NCBI RefSeq assembly: GCF_014084045.1
Contig: NZ_CP043732.1
Span: 682,001-746,000 of the forward strand
From: Microbacterium esteraromaticum
Lineage (GTDB): Bacteria > Actinomycetota > Actinomycetes > Actinomycetales > Microbacteriaceae
Direction of reading: 5' to 3'
Length of the DNA stretch: 64,000 nucleotides
Numbering within the stretch: position 1 is the first letter of the stretch; every line of letters starts with the position of its first letter. Shown piece after piece: positions 35,124-44,069 of the stretch. A program made the position numbers and the translations under genes. The notes below the pieces were generated by a model. That model was not told the DNA's origin, did no database searches, and was given only the letters and a program-made list of their open reading frames with translations.

Positions 35124-35987
35124 TCAGCGCTGCGCCGGGATGCGGGCGTCGAGCCAGGCGAGCAGGTCGGCGCGCACGTCGTCCTGCTGCAGCTCGTTGA
35201 ACAGCTCGTGACGCGCGTCGGGGTAGACGAGGGTGGTCACGTCGGAGAGGCCGGAGCGGCTGCGGTAGGCAGCGGCGAGCTTGTGCACGCTGCGCGGACC
35301 GCCGACCGGGTCGTCGCGGCCGACCATCAGCAGTATCGGGATCTCGTGGCCGAGGTCCTTCTTCGGCAGGCCGTACAGCCGTGCGGCCTCGATCGGGCCG
35401 AAGAGTCTGAGCAGCGGCACCTCGGTCGTCAGCGGGTCGTCGCGGAACGCCGCCCAGACCGTCTCGTCGCGCGAGAGCCACTCGAGCCCGGTGGCGTCGG
35501 GGCCGCGCCAGTGCGCGTTCAGCGGACGCGGGTTCAGGTCGGCAGGGGTGAGCAGCGCGGATCCCGTGAGCACGACGGCGTCGTACGCCTCCGGATGCAT
35601 GTTCAGCAGCTTCTGCGACAGGAATGAGCCCCACGAGTGACCGAGCAGCACCAGCGGCAGGTCGGGATGCTCCGACCGGATGATCTCGGTGAGCTGCCAG
35701 CACGCGTCGACCGCGGCACGCAGTCCACCGGGGCCGAGACGCCCGAGCTTCGCCGGTCCGCCGTGCTGGCGGATGCCCGTTCTGCCGTGTCCTCGATGAT
35801 CGTCGGCGTAGACGTGGAACCCGGCACCGGTCAATGCCTCGATGGTGCGGACATAGCGTCCGGCGTGCTCGCCGACGCCGTGCAGCAGCTGCACGACTCC
35901 CCTGGCGGGGCCTGCGGCCTCGTGCACGTCGTAGACGACGGCGATGCCGTGGGCATCGACGAACTCAGCAGTGCGGGGGGCGGCCAT
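35124..35987 (-). CDS. Alpha/beta hydrolase, monoacylglycerol-lipase-like
   Basis: 287 residues. LLHGVGEHAGRY (oxyanion region), DHRGHGRT, nucleophile elbow GHSWGS with Ser118, acid in VGRDDPVGG and catalytic His in DARHELFNE. The lid region and the serine-aminopeptidase/lysophospholipase pattern point to monoacylglycerol lipase or lysophospholipase. No signal peptide, so cytoplasmic or membrane-associated. First gene of a two-gene unit with pnuC. Confidence 0.87.
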   Translation of the reverse strand: MAAPRTAEFVDAHGIAVVYDVHEAAGPARGVVQLLHGVGEHAGRYVRTIEALTGAGFHVYADDHRGHGRTGIRQHGGPAKLGRLGPGGLRAAVDACWQLTEIIRSEHPDLPLVLLGHSWGSFLSQKLLNMHPEAYDAVVLTGSALLTPADLNPRPLNAHWRGPDATGLEWLSRDETVWAAFRDDPLTTEVPLLRLFGPIEAARLYGLPKKDLGHEIPILLMVGRDDPVGGPRSVHKLAAAYRSRSGLSDVTTLVYPDARHELFNELQQDDVRADLLAWLDARIPAQR

Positions 35988-36041
35988 GCGTCAGAGTCTA
36001 CGGAGCATGCCGCCCGAGCCGCTCGGGCACCGCCATCGACC

Positions 36042-36785
36042 TCACGCCGCCTGAGCACCGGCGAGCGCGTCGACGATCGAACGGGCGGCGGCGAGGTCGG
36101 TGACCTCGTGCCCGCCCACTCCCTCATCGGCCGACCCCAGCCGCACGCCGCCGTCGGCGGTGACGGTGCGCTTGGCCGAGAAGTGCACGGCGTCGACGCC
36201 GGTGGCCGCGACGGTCACCACATCGGCGCCGCTGATGCCGCTGCCGGCCATCACCTCGATCTCCCCCGCCGCCTCGCGCACGAGAGCGCGCAGCACGTCG
36301 AGACCGTCGAGAGCCCGGGAGGCGCCTCCCGAGCTGAGCACGCGGCTCAGACCGAGCTCGCGGGCGAGGTGCAGGGCTGCGAGGGGGTCGGGGGTGGTGT
36401 CGATCACGCGGTGCAGGGTGACGGCAGCGCCCGCGGCCGCGTCGCGCAGCCGGGCGAGACCGTCGCGGTCGAGCGTGCCGGTCGCGTCCTGGCATCCGAT
36501 CACCACCCCGTGGGCCCCCGCGGCGAGGGCGTGGCGCACGTCGCGCTCCATCGCCTCGTACTCGTCTCGGTCGTAGTGGAAATCGCCCGCGCGCGGGCGC
36601 ACCAGCACATGCACCTCGGGCCCGTCGTGTCCCGCGGTCTCGAGCGCGAGCTCGATCGTCGCGCGCGACGGGGTGAGACCTCCGAGCGCGAGTGCCTGCG
36701 TCAGCTCGACGCGAGCGGCGCCGATCTCCCGGGCGATGCGCACGCCGGCGCAGTTCTGGACGGCGACCTCGAGATCGATGGGCAT
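36042..36785 (-). CDS. cutC: CutC family copper-homeostasis-type protein
   Basis: 247 residues forming a TIM barrel. Family motifs: LEVAVQNCAGVRIAREIGAA, ELTQALALGGLTPS, VLVRPRAGDFHYDRDEYEAM, TLHRVIDTTPDPLAAL and MAGSGISG. Named for copper tolerance in E. coli, but the biochemical role of CutC remains uncertain. An AT-rich stretch upstream (AATAAT on the minus strand) may be the -10. It diverges from the MarR gene. Confidence 0.9.
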   Translation of the reverse strand: MPIDLEVAVQNCAGVRIAREIGAARVELTQALALGGLTPSRATIELALETAGHDGPEVHVLVRPRAGDFHYDRDEYEAMERDVRHALAAGAHGVVIGCQDATGTLDRDGLARLRDAAAGAAVTLHRVIDTTPDPLAALHLARELGLSRVLSSGGASRALDGLDVLRALVREAAGEIEVMAGSGISGADVVTVAATGVDAVHFSAKRTVTADGGVRLGSADEGVGGHEVTDLAAARSIVDALAGAQAA

Positions 36786-36862
36786 GAGAATTATTTTCGC
36801 ATTCGTTCCGGCTCGGCGACAGATGTGCGGGCAGTATTTTCACGCACCCTCGAAGGCAGAAC

Positions 36863-36885
36863 ATTAGTTAGACTATCTAAGTAAT
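36863..36885. promoter_or_regulatory. MarR-type palindromic operator overlapping the start codon
   Basis: The 23-bp sequence starts ATTAGTTAGACTATCTAAGT. TTAGA (36868-36872) and TCTAA (36876-36880) flank CTA; pairing continues outward with one mismatch on each side to 36863-36885. The right end covers the first two bases of the MarR ATG (36884), so binding would block transcription or translation of its own operon. AT-rich within a GC-rich region. Confidence 0.8.
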
Positions 36886-37324
36886 GACTGCCGACTCCGA
36901 CGAACACGACGACTCCGCCGCCGAGCTGCGTTACGCCCTCTTCCGCCTCACCAGGCGTCTGCGATCCGCGCGCGCCCTCGACGCGATGAGCGACGCGCAG
37001 CTGGCCGCCCTCGGCGCTCTGCGCGTCCACGGACGTCGCACGCTGTCCGCACTCGCCGAGCACGAGCACGTGACCGCCCCGACGATGAGCGCGACGGTCA
37101 ACGGACTCGCCGACCTCGGCCTCGTCGTGCGGGTTCCCGATGACGACGACCGGCGCCGCGTCTACGTCGAGATCACCCCGCAGGGCGAGAGCGTCGTGAT
37201 CGAGACGATCCGCCGGCGCAACCGCCTGCTGGCCGATCTCATCGACGCCCAGCACTTCGACGACGACGAGCTCGCCGTGCTGCACGCCGCATCGGCGCTG
37301 CTGAAGAGGATGGCCGACGCATGA
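36884..37324 (+). CDS. MarR-family transcriptional regulator
   Basis: 146 residues. Winged helix with ALGALRVHGRRTLSALAEHE, VTAPTMSATVNGLADLGLVV and the beta-wing DDDDRRRVYVEITPQGE. Dimerisation helices at both ends. First gene of an operon with two exporters, preceded by a palindrome that overlaps its start, so it is very likely an autorepressor that derepresses on binding a drug or phenolic compound. No strong ribosome site, so translation may be leaderless or weak. Confidence 0.9.
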   Translation: MTADSDEHDDSAAELRYALFRLTRRLRSARALDAMSDAQLAALGALRVHGRRTLSALAEHEHVTAPTMSATVNGLADLGLVVRVPDDDDRRRVYVEITPQGESVVIETIRRRNRLLADLIDAQHFDDDELAVLHAASALLKRMADA

Positions 37325-38679
37325 GCACGAACTCGTCGGGCATGTTCCGCTCGTTCCGCAGCTTCAACTACCGCACCTGGTTCCTCGGGGGCGTGATCTC
37401 GAACGTCGGCGGCTGGATGCAGGCCACCGCCCAGGACTGGGTGGTGCTCACCGAGCTCACCGACAACGACGCCACGGCGATGGGCATCACCATGGCGCTG
37501 CAGTTCGCCCCTCCCCTCGTGCTCGTGAGCCTGACCGGCTGGGTGGCCGACCGCTTCGATCGCCGTCGCGTGCTGCTGTGCACCCAGGCCGCGCTCATGC
37601 TGCTCGCGATCGGCGTGGCGGCTCTGCTGCTGACCGGTGTGATGACCCTGCCGCTCATGTTCGTCTTCGCGGCCGCGTTCGGCGTCGCCAACGCCTTCGA
37701 CGCCCCGGCGAGGCAGGCGTTCGTCTCAGACATGGTCAGCCTCGAGGACACCTCCAACGCCGTGGCCCTCAACTCCGCCGCCTTCAACATGGCCCGTCTC
37801 GTCGGACCGGCCATCGGCGGCATCCTCATCGTGCTGCTCGGGTCGGGGTGGGTGTTCGTGGCCAACGCGGTCACCTTCCTCGCGATGATCGTCGCCCTCA
37901 TGCTGATCAGGGTGAACGAGCTCACACCCCGGGTGAAGAACAGGCGCGGCGGCGGACTGGGCGAGGGCTTCCGGTACGTCTGGGGCCGCCCCGATCTGCT
38001 GGTCGTGTTCGTGATGGTGTTCCTCATCGGCGCGTTCGGCATGAACTTCCCCATCTTCGCCTCCACCATGGCGCTCGAGTTCGGACGCGATGCCGACGGC
38101 TACGGCGTGCTCAGCTCGGTGCTCGCGATCGGCTCGCTGACGGGAGCCCTGCTCGCAGCGCGGCGCGAGCGCGCCCGGGTGCGGGTGCTGGTGATCGCGG
38201 CAGGAGGGTTCGGCGTGGCATCCCTCATCTCCGCCGTCATGCCGACCTACTGGTCGTACGGCGCGACGCTCATGTTCGTCGGCTTCACGATCGTGTCGAT
38301 GCTCACCACCGCCAACGGGTACGTGCAGACGACGACCGACGCCGCGGTGCGAGGGCGCGTCCTGGCGCTGTACATGGCGGTCATCATGGGATCGACCCCG
38401 ATCGGCGCTCCGATCGCCGGATGGATCGTCGACGCCTTCTCGGCGCGCACCTCCATCGCCGTCGGCGGCATCGCGGGCATCCTCGCGTTCGGTATCGGCA
38501 TCGGATGGATGCTCTGGTCGGGCCGGCTGCACCGCCGCGACGGCCGGCGCTTCCAGCTCACGCTCGACGAGACCCGCCCGCTGTCGGTCATCCGGGCCAT
38601 GGACCCCGCCTCGTTCGACGACCGGACGACGGCGACCACCCCGATCAGGCTCGTCGAGCCCCGAGACGACAAGGACTGA
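37321..38679 (+). CDS. MFS exporter (EntS-like, MFS_3 type)
   Basis: 452 residues, about 12 TM segments. FRSFNYRTWFLGGVISNVGG and MQATAQDWVVLTELT at the start, motif A-like GWVADRFDRRRVLL, and FDAPARQAFVSDMV, typical of the transmembrane secretion effector group related to enterobactin exporter EntS. ATG overlaps the MarR stop (ATGA). Probably a proton-driven drug or metabolite exporter controlled by MarR. The cytoplasmic C-tail is 35-40 residues. Confidence 0.88.
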   Translation: MSTNSSGMFRSFRSFNYRTWFLGGVISNVGGWMQATAQDWVVLTELTDNDATAMGITMALQFAPPLVLVSLTGWVADRFDRRRVLLCTQAALMLLAIGVAALLLTGVMTLPLMFVFAAAFGVANAFDAPARQAFVSDMVSLEDTSNAVALNSAAFNMARLVGPAIGGILIVLLGSGWVFVANAVTFLAMIVALMLIRVNELTPRVKNRRGGGLGEGFRYVWGRPDLLVVFVMVFLIGAFGMNFPIFASTMALEFGRDADGYGVLSSVLAIGSLTGALLAARRERARVRVLVIAAGGFGVASLISAVMPTYWSYGATLMFVGFTIVSMLTTANGYVQTTTDAAVRGRVLALYMAVIMGSTPIGAPIAGWIVDAFSARTSIAVGGIAGILAFGIGIGWMLWSGRLHRRDGRRFQLTLDETRPLSVIRAMDPASFDDRTTATTPIRLVEPRDDKD

Positions 38680-38681
38680 GG

Positions 38682-39863
38682 GTGGCGCGGCACCAGCGCC
38701 GGCTGATGCTCGCGCTCGGCGCGCTCACGGCCTTCGGACCCATCTCGCTCGACGTCTACCTGCCGTCGCTGCCCCAGCTCGGCGCAGACCTGGGCGCCTC
38801 CGAGTCGCTCACGCAGTTCACCATGAGCGCATGCATGATCGGCCTCGCGCTCGGGCAGCTGCTCTGGGGACCGATCAGCGATCGCTTCGGCCGCCGGATG
38901 CCCCTGATCCTGGCCATCTCGGGCTTCGCGGTCACGTCGGTGCTCTGCGCGCTCGCGCCGACCATCGAGTCGCTCATCGCGATCCGCATCCTGCAGGGCC
39001 TGTGCGGCGCCGCCGGGATGGTCATCTCGAGAGCGGTCGTGCACGACGTGTTCTCGGGTGCGGAGGCCATCGCCGCGTATTCGACCCTCGCCGCCGTGAT
39101 GGGGGTGGCTCCCGTGCTCGCGCCGCTGGTCGGCGGCGCGGTGGCCACGGTGTCGGACTGGCGCGGCGTCTTCATCGCCCTGGCCGTGATCGGCCTGCTG
39201 CTGCTGATCGTGGCCGCATCGTCCGTTCCCGAGACGCTCGACGGCACCTCCCGCACGACTGGCGGCATCGTCAGCGACCTGCGCGGCATCGGCTCGGCCG
39301 TCGCGAACCGCGGGTTCATGCTCACGGCGATCACCCTCGGCTTCGCATCGATCGCCCTGTTCACCTACCTGCAGCTGTCGCCGTTCGTGCTGCAGGAGCA
39401 GTTCGGTCTCAGCGCACAGGAGTTCGCACTCGTCTTCGCGGTGAACTCCGTCGGCATCATGGCGGTGGCGCAGCTGAACCGGCGCCTCGCCGGCCGGGTC
39501 GCGGGCCTGCGCCTGGTGAGCTGGACGCTGAGCGCGGCCATCGCGGCGTCGATCGCGATGACGCTGGCCGGGATGCTCGGTTCGCCCGTGGCGTGGGTGC
39601 TCGTGCCCCTCTTCGTCGCCATGTCGATGCACGGGGTGAACAACCCCTCGCTCACCGCCATCGCGCTGGGCCGGATCCGGCACAGCGCGGGGTCGGCCTC
39701 GGCGGTGCTGGGCACGCTCATGATGCTGCTCGGTGCCTTCGTGCCTCCACTCGTGTCGATGCTCGGGGTGTCGGCGACGATCATGTCGGCGACGATGCTG
39801 GCATCCTTCACCGTCGCCCTGGTGCTGCTCCTCTGCCATCCGCGCACTGTCAAGGGGGTGTGA
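38682..39863 (+). CDS. MFS multidrug exporter, Bcr/CflA subfamily
   Basis: 393 residues, 12 TM segments. GTG start at 38682 with AAGGA 7 bp upstream. Bcr/CflA signatures: GPISLDVYLPSLPQLGADLG, WGPISDRFGRRMPL (motif A) and LQGLCGAAGMVISRAVVHD. Proton-driven export of antibiotics such as chloramphenicol- or bicyclomycin-type compounds is the family role; specificity here is unknown. Two different MFS exporters under one MarR repressor suggest a shared inducer. Confidence 0.88.
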   Translation: MARHQRRLMLALGALTAFGPISLDVYLPSLPQLGADLGASESLTQFTMSACMIGLALGQLLWGPISDRFGRRMPLILAISGFAVTSVLCALAPTIESLIAIRILQGLCGAAGMVISRAVVHDVFSGAEAIAAYSTLAAVMGVAPVLAPLVGGAVATVSDWRGVFIALAVIGLLLLIVAASSVPETLDGTSRTTGGIVSDLRGIGSAVANRGFMLTAITLGFASIALFTYLQLSPFVLQEQFGLSAQEFALVFAVNSVGIMAVAQLNRRLAGRVAGLRLVSWTLSAAIAASIAMTLAGMLGSPVAWVLVPLFVAMSMHGVNNPSLTAIALGRIRHSAGSASAVLGTLMMLLGAFVPPLVSMLGVSATIMSATMLASFTVALVLLLCHPRTVKGV

Positions 39864-39894
39864 GCCGGTCGCCCCCGACGCCTACCGTCGCGGG

Positions 39895-40173
39895 ATGAAC
39901 GAGCAAGAGCGCACTCCGAAGTACGGCTCACCCGACGGCCAGCATCCGCACGTTCCCGGTCACGACCCGCTCGGAAGCGGCATGCCGCGCCAGCAGGAGT
40001 CCAGGCAGGCGCCCCCTGCGCCCGACGACGAAGCCCGCCCGATGTCTCCCCCGCCCGGGAAGGGCGACGCACCCCTGGGCGGCGACGAGAACACCGAGGA
40101 CCAGCTGACGGCCGACACCGCCGTCGAGCGCGACGCGCTGAAGTCGCTCGATCCCGACGACAGTCCCGCGTGA
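39895..40173 (+). CDS. Small acidic, disordered hypothetical protein
   Basis: 92 residues, rich in Pro, Asp and Gly (KYGSPDGQHPHVPGHDPLGS, later PPPGKGDAPLGGDENTEDQL). No TM segment, no recognised domain; likely intrinsically disordered. Start at ATG 39895 after GTCGCGGG. Its TGA overlaps a GTG (40170) that could be an alternative start for the BCCT gene, suggesting co-expression. Codon positions look normal for the region (high third-base GC), which supports it as coding, but the function is unknown. Confidence 0.6.
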   Translation: MNEQERTPKYGSPDGQHPHVPGHDPLGSGMPRQQESRQAPPAPDDEARPMSPPPGKGDAPLGGDENTEDQLTADTAVERDALKSLDPDDSPA

Positions 40174-40202
40174 CACCGCCGCACCTGGGTACCGTGGGGG
40201 AC

Positions 40203-42086
40203 ATGAGCGGAAACAGAGACGGATCCGATCCGAACGCCACCGCGGTGCAGGAGGGGGATTCAGGGTCATCCCGGCGCGAGCCGCAGGTGCTCACGTGGGT
40301 CTTCTGGCCCGCGGCCGTGATCGTCGTGGTGTTCGCGCTGTTCGCGCTGCTGCTGCCCGGCGTCGCCGAGACGGCGTTCCAGGCCGTGCAGACCAGCATC
40401 GTCAACGCCTTCAACTGGTACTACGTGCTGATCGCCGCGTTCTTCGTCGCGTTCTGCCTGTTCCTCGGGTTCAGCCGCTTCGGCGACATCAAGCTCGGAC
40501 GAGACGATGAGGAGCCGGAGTTCTCGCTGATGAGCTGGTTCTCGCTGCTGTTCGCGGCGGGCATGGGCATCGGCCTGGTGTTCTACGGCGTCAGCGAGCC
40601 GCTCTCGCACTTCACCGACCCGCGCCCAGGGGTCGACGGCACCCCGGCGCAGCTGGCACAGGCGGCTCTCGGCCAGACGTACCTGCACTGGGGCGTGCAC
40701 GCCTGGTCGATCTACGTGATCATCGGCCTGGCCCTCGCGTATGCCATCCACCGGCGCAGGCGCCCGATCTCGATCCGATGGACCCTCGAGCCCCTGCTCG
40801 GGAAGAAGGTCGAGGGCGGCTGGGGCCACGCGATCGATGTGATCGCGCTCGTCGGCACCCTGTTCGGCGTGGCGACCTCGCTGGGCCTCGGCGTGCTGCA
40901 GATGAGCTCTGGGCTGCACGCGGCGGGTATCGCAGACCCCGACGAGATCACCCAGGTCGTGCTGATCCTCATCATCTCGGTGTTCGTTCTGATGTCGGTG
41001 CTCTCGGGCGTCACCAAGGGCATGAAGTGGCTGTCGAACGCCAACCTCGTGCTCGCCGGCCTGCTGGTCGTCTATCTGCTCGCCGTGGGGCCGACGGAGT
41101 TCCTGCTGCGCGATTTCGTGCAGTCGATCGGCTACTACATCCAGAACTTCGTCGGGCTCTCGTTCAACGTCAGCGCCTTCCAGGGCGCGGAGGGCGAGCA
41201 GTGGCAGGCGTCGTGGACCTCGTTCTACTGGGGCTGGTGGATCTCGTGGGCGCCCTTCGTCGGGATCTTCATCGCGCGCGTGTCGAAGGGCCGCACGGTG
41301 CGCGAGTTCGTCGTCGGAGTGATCCTCGTGCCGACGCTGCTGGGCATCCTGTGGTTCGCTGTGCTCGGCGGCTCGGCGCTGGCGCTCGAGCTGGCAGAAC
41401 CCGGCACGCTGACCGGCCCCGAGGGCGAGGTCGACCTGCAGGGCGCGCTCTTCGCACTGCTGCAGCACGTGCCGGGCTCGACGATCGTCAGCGTCGGCGC
41501 GATCCTGCTGCTCGCGATCTTCTTCATCACCTCTGCCGACTCGGGCGCGCTGGTGATGGGCATGATCGCCACGGGCGGCAAGCCGGAGCCGAAGCGCTGG
41601 ATCCGCACGTTCTTCGTCGCGGTCACCGCATTGCTCGCCATCGCCCTGCTGCTCTCGGGCGGTCTCAACGCTCTGCAGACCGCTGCCATCACGATCGCGC
41701 TGCCGTTCAGCGTGGTCATGCTGCTGATGTGCTGGTCGACGGTCGTCGCCTTCAGCCGCGAGCGCCGGGCGTATGCGAAGGCCGAGCGCGCGCAGTTCAT
41801 CGACAAGATCGGCGACTACTACGGGCTGGAGGTCGAGGCGCACGACGCGACGGGCGTGTTCGGCGCACAGCCGCGCTGGATGCGCCGGCTGCAGCGCACG
41901 TTCGGCCTGCAGGTCGCCCCAGCCGACCCCGCGCGGGTGACGCCGGGGGCGCTGTCGGCCGAGAGCCATGTCGACTCCACCCCGTCGACCCTCGACGTCG
42001 ACGAGCTGATCGCCGAAGACGAACTGGCGGGACTCGACGATCCGGATGTGCGCCCGCAGGACACCGGCCCGTTCCTGAAGGACTGA
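40203..42086 (+). CDS. BCCT family betaine/choline/carnitine transporter
   Basis: 627 residues, 12 TM core plus a long acidic C-tail (about 100 residues). BCCT motifs: FAAGMGIGLVFYGVSEPLSH, YLHWGVHAWSIYVIIGLALA, WISWAPFVGIFIARVSKGRT and FFITSADSGALVMGMI. Family members import glycine betaine or choline with Na+ or H+ for osmoprotection; the charged tail can sense osmotic state as in BetP. ATG 40203 with GGGGGAC upstream is preferred over the GTG at 40170, which overlaps the previous stop. Confidence 0.9.
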   Translation: MSGNRDGSDPNATAVQEGDSGSSRREPQVLTWVFWPAAVIVVVFALFALLLPGVAETAFQAVQTSIVNAFNWYYVLIAAFFVAFCLFLGFSRFGDIKLGRDDEEPEFSLMSWFSLLFAAGMGIGLVFYGVSEPLSHFTDPRPGVDGTPAQLAQAALGQTYLHWGVHAWSIYVIIGLALAYAIHRRRRPISIRWTLEPLLGKKVEGGWGHAIDVIALVGTLFGVATSLGLGVLQMSSGLHAAGIADPDEITQVVLILIISVFVLMSVLSGVTKGMKWLSNANLVLAGLLVVYLLAVGPTEFLLRDFVQSIGYYIQNFVGLSFNVSAFQGAEGEQWQASWTSFYWGWWISWAPFVGIFIARVSKGRTVREFVVGVILVPTLLGILWFAVLGGSALALELAEPGTLTGPEGEVDLQGALFALLQHVPGSTIVSVGAILLLAIFFITSADSGALVMGMIATGGKPEPKRWIRTFFVAVTALLAIALLLSGGLNALQTAAITIALPFSVVMLLMCWSTVVAFSRERRAYAKAERAQFIDKIGDYYGLEVEAHDATGVFGAQPRWMRRLQRTFGLQVAPADPARVTPGALSAESHVDSTPSTLDVDELIAEDELAGLDDPDVRPQDTGPFLKD

Positions 42087-42095
42087 CGCTCTCCG

Positions 42096-42170
42096 CCCGC
42101 GAGACGTACGCTCTGGCACGAGACTTGTGTCCCCCAGCGCTGTCTCGTGCTGGAATGTACGTCTCGCGGG
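42096..42170. repeat. Palindromic element, copy 1 (CGCGAGACGTAC family)
   Basis: Outer arms CCCGCGAGACGTAC (42096-42109) and its exact inverse (42157-42170). A 6-nt internal loop on each side, inner arms GCACGAGAC (42116-42124) and GTCTCGTGC (42142-42150), and a 17-nt loop complete it. It follows the BCCT stop by 9 bp. A second copy with the same layout is at 43961-44033. It may also terminate transcription. Confidence 0.85.
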
Positions 42171-42203
42171 GGCCGGGTCGCCCAGCGCGCGTAGCCTTGA
42201 GGC

Positions 42204-43946
42204 ATGGAGGGCTCACTCCGGCGGCGCGGCGTCGCGGCAGCGGCAGGCATCGCCGCGGCGGTGCTCGGCGCGGGTGCCGGCGAGCTGCTCGCCGCACTGT
42301 TCGCCCCCTCGGCCAGTCCCTTCGCCGTGGTCGGCGGGGCGCTGATCGACGCCGCGCCGACATGGGCGAAGGACACCGCGATCGCCTGGTTCGGCACCGC
42401 AGACAAGGCAGCGCTGCTCGTCGGCATCTCGATCGTGCTGCTCGCGCTGGCCGCCGTGGCCGGCATCGTCGAGGTGCGACGGCCCCGCGCCGGTGTGATC
42501 GCGCTGGCCGTGGTCGGCGTGGCCGTCGGCGTGCTCGCGCTCACCAGAGCGGATGCCGGATCGCCGGCGTGGCTGCCATCGGCCGTCGCCGGGGCGACCG
42601 CCGCGACGGCGCTCCGGATGCTGGTGCGCAGCGCTCCGTTCGCACGCGCGGCATCCGCGCCTGCGAACGGCGCGGCCGCAGCCACGGCGCAGGCACCCGA
42701 CCCGCAGACCCCACCGGCGCGCACCCGACCGGCGAACACCGAGAGGCCGACCGCTGAGAACGCGCCGACCACGGCGTCCGGATCTGCCACGGCATCCGGG
42801 CATGACAGGGCGAACGCGCCGACCACGGCATCCGGATCTGCCACGGCATCCGCATCTGCCCCCGTATCCGCCTCTTCCCCCTCACGTCGCACCTTCCTCG
42901 CCTGGGCCGGCGGCACGACCCTCGTCGGCATCGCCCTGGCTGCGGCGGGCGCGCTCACCAAGGCAGGCTCTGCGGCAGTGACCGTCGCCCGAGACGCACT
43001 GCGGCTGCCCGGCGCGGCCTCTCCTGCACCCGCCATGCCGCCCGGCGCCCAGTTCGACGTCGCGGGGCTGCCGCCGCTGATCACGCCGAACCGCGACTTC
43101 TACCGCATCGACACGGCGCTCATCATGCCGACCGTCGATCCCGCCGAGTGGCGGCTGCGCATCCACGGGATGGTCGAGAAGGAGGTCACGCTCACGTGGG
43201 ACGAGCTGCTCTCGCTGCCGCTCACCGAGCGTGCCGTGACGCTGTCGTGCGTCTCGAATCCCGTGGGCGGCGATCTGGTCGGCAACGCCGTGTGGCTCGG
43301 CTACCCGATCCGCGAGCTGCTCGCGCGCGCGGTCCCCCACGCCGACGCCGACATGGTGCTCTCGACCTCGGCCGACGGCTTCACCGCGGGCACCCCGCTG
43401 GAGGCGCTGACCGACGACCGCGACGCCCTGCTCACGATCGGCATGAACGGCGAGCCGCTGCCGCTCGCACACGGCTTCCCCGTGCGCATGGTCGTGCCCG
43501 GGCTGTACGGCTACGTGTCGGCGACGAAGTGGGTGACCGAGCTCGAGGTGACCCGCTTCGATCGTGCTCGCGCGTACTGGACCGACCGCGGCTGGTCGGC
43601 GAAGGGCCCGATCAAGCTGCAGTCCCGGATCGACGTGCCACGCGCACGAAGCGGCCTCGATGCGGGCGACTCGGTGATCGCGGGCGTGGCCTGGCAGCCG
43701 GGAACCGGCATCTCGGGGGTCGAGGTGCAGGTCGACGACGGCCCGTGGGAGCGCGCCGAGCTGGCATCCGCCCTCTCCGACGACACCTGGGTGCAGTGGC
43801 GCCTGCCCTGGCGGGCGCAATCAGGCGATCACCGCATCCGCTGCCGTGCGCTCGGCGCCGACGGCGCAGCGCAGACCGACGCCATCGCCCCTCCCGCCCC
43901 CGAGGGGGCGACCGGCTGGCACACGATCTCGGTCACCGTCACCTGA
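42204..43946 (+). CDS. Membrane-anchored molybdopterin-dependent oxidoreductase (sulfite-oxidase fold)
   Basis: 580 residues. Four or so hydrophobic segments in residues 10-140, then a low-complexity linker of about 80 residues with the repeated motif APTTASGSATAS. An internal twin-arginine anchor SRRTFLAWAGG follows (Arg228-Arg229, TM to about 252), then the catalytic domain outside the membrane. The Mo-cofactor domain shows MVEKEVTLTWDELLSLPL and the molybdenum-ligand Cys349 in VTLSCVSNPVGG, then FPVRMVVPGLYGYVSATKWV. A C-terminal Ig-like dimerisation domain ends the protein. Likely reduces or oxidises a sulfur, nitrogen or methionine-sulfoxide-type substrate with electrons from a membrane cytochrome; substrate unknown. 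Bracketed by two palindromic elements. Confidence 0.88.
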   Translation: MEGSLRRRGVAAAAGIAAAVLGAGAGELLAALFAPSASPFAVVGGALIDAAPTWAKDTAIAWFGTADKAALLVGISIVLLALAAVAGIVEVRRPRAGVIALAVVGVAVGVLALTRADAGSPAWLPSAVAGATAATALRMLVRSAPFARAASAPANGAAAATAQAPDPQTPPARTRPANTERPTAENAPTTASGSATASGHDRANAPTTASGSATASASAPVSASSPSRRTFLAWAGGTTLVGIALAAAGALTKAGSAAVTVARDALRLPGAASPAPAMPPGAQFDVAGLPPLITPNRDFYRIDTALIMPTVDPAEWRLRIHGMVEKEVTLTWDELLSLPLTERAVTLSCVSNPVGGDLVGNAVWLGYPIRELLARAVPHADADMVLSTSADGFTAGTPLEALTDDRDALLTIGMNGEPLPLAHGFPVRMVVPGLYGYVSATKWVTELEVTRFDRARAYWTDRGWSAKGPIKLQSRIDVPRARSGLDAGDSVIAGVAWQPGTGISGVEVQVDDGPWERAELASALSDDTWVQWRLPWRAQSGDHRIRCRALGADGAAQTDAIAPPAPEGATGWHTISVTVT

Positions 43947-43960
43947 CGGGTGCGCCACCA

Positions 43961-44033
43961 CCGCGAGACGTACATTCGAGCACGAGACGGGCCGTCGGAG
44001 GCTCTGTCTCGTGCGGGAAGGTACGTCTCGCGG
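43961..44033. repeat. Palindromic element, copy 2 (CGCGAGACGTAC family)
   Basis: Outer arms CCGCGAGACGTAC (43961-43973) and 44021-44033; 6-nt internal loops; inner arms GCACGAGAC (43980-43988) and GTCTCGTGC (44006-44014); 17-nt loop. Both arm pairs are identical in sequence to copy 1, while the loops differ. It separates the molybdoenzyme from the convergent rocD gene and could serve as a bidirectional terminator. Confidence 0.85.
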
Positions 44034-44069
44034 GAAGCGGGCAAGCGGGCGGCGGGCGGCGGGGCGGGG

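Noticed and set aside
42096..44033. Composite transposon carrying the molybdoenzyme
   Set aside because: No transposase and no target-site duplication seen; the elements fit REP-like hairpins or terminators better, so mobility is kept only as a hypothesis.
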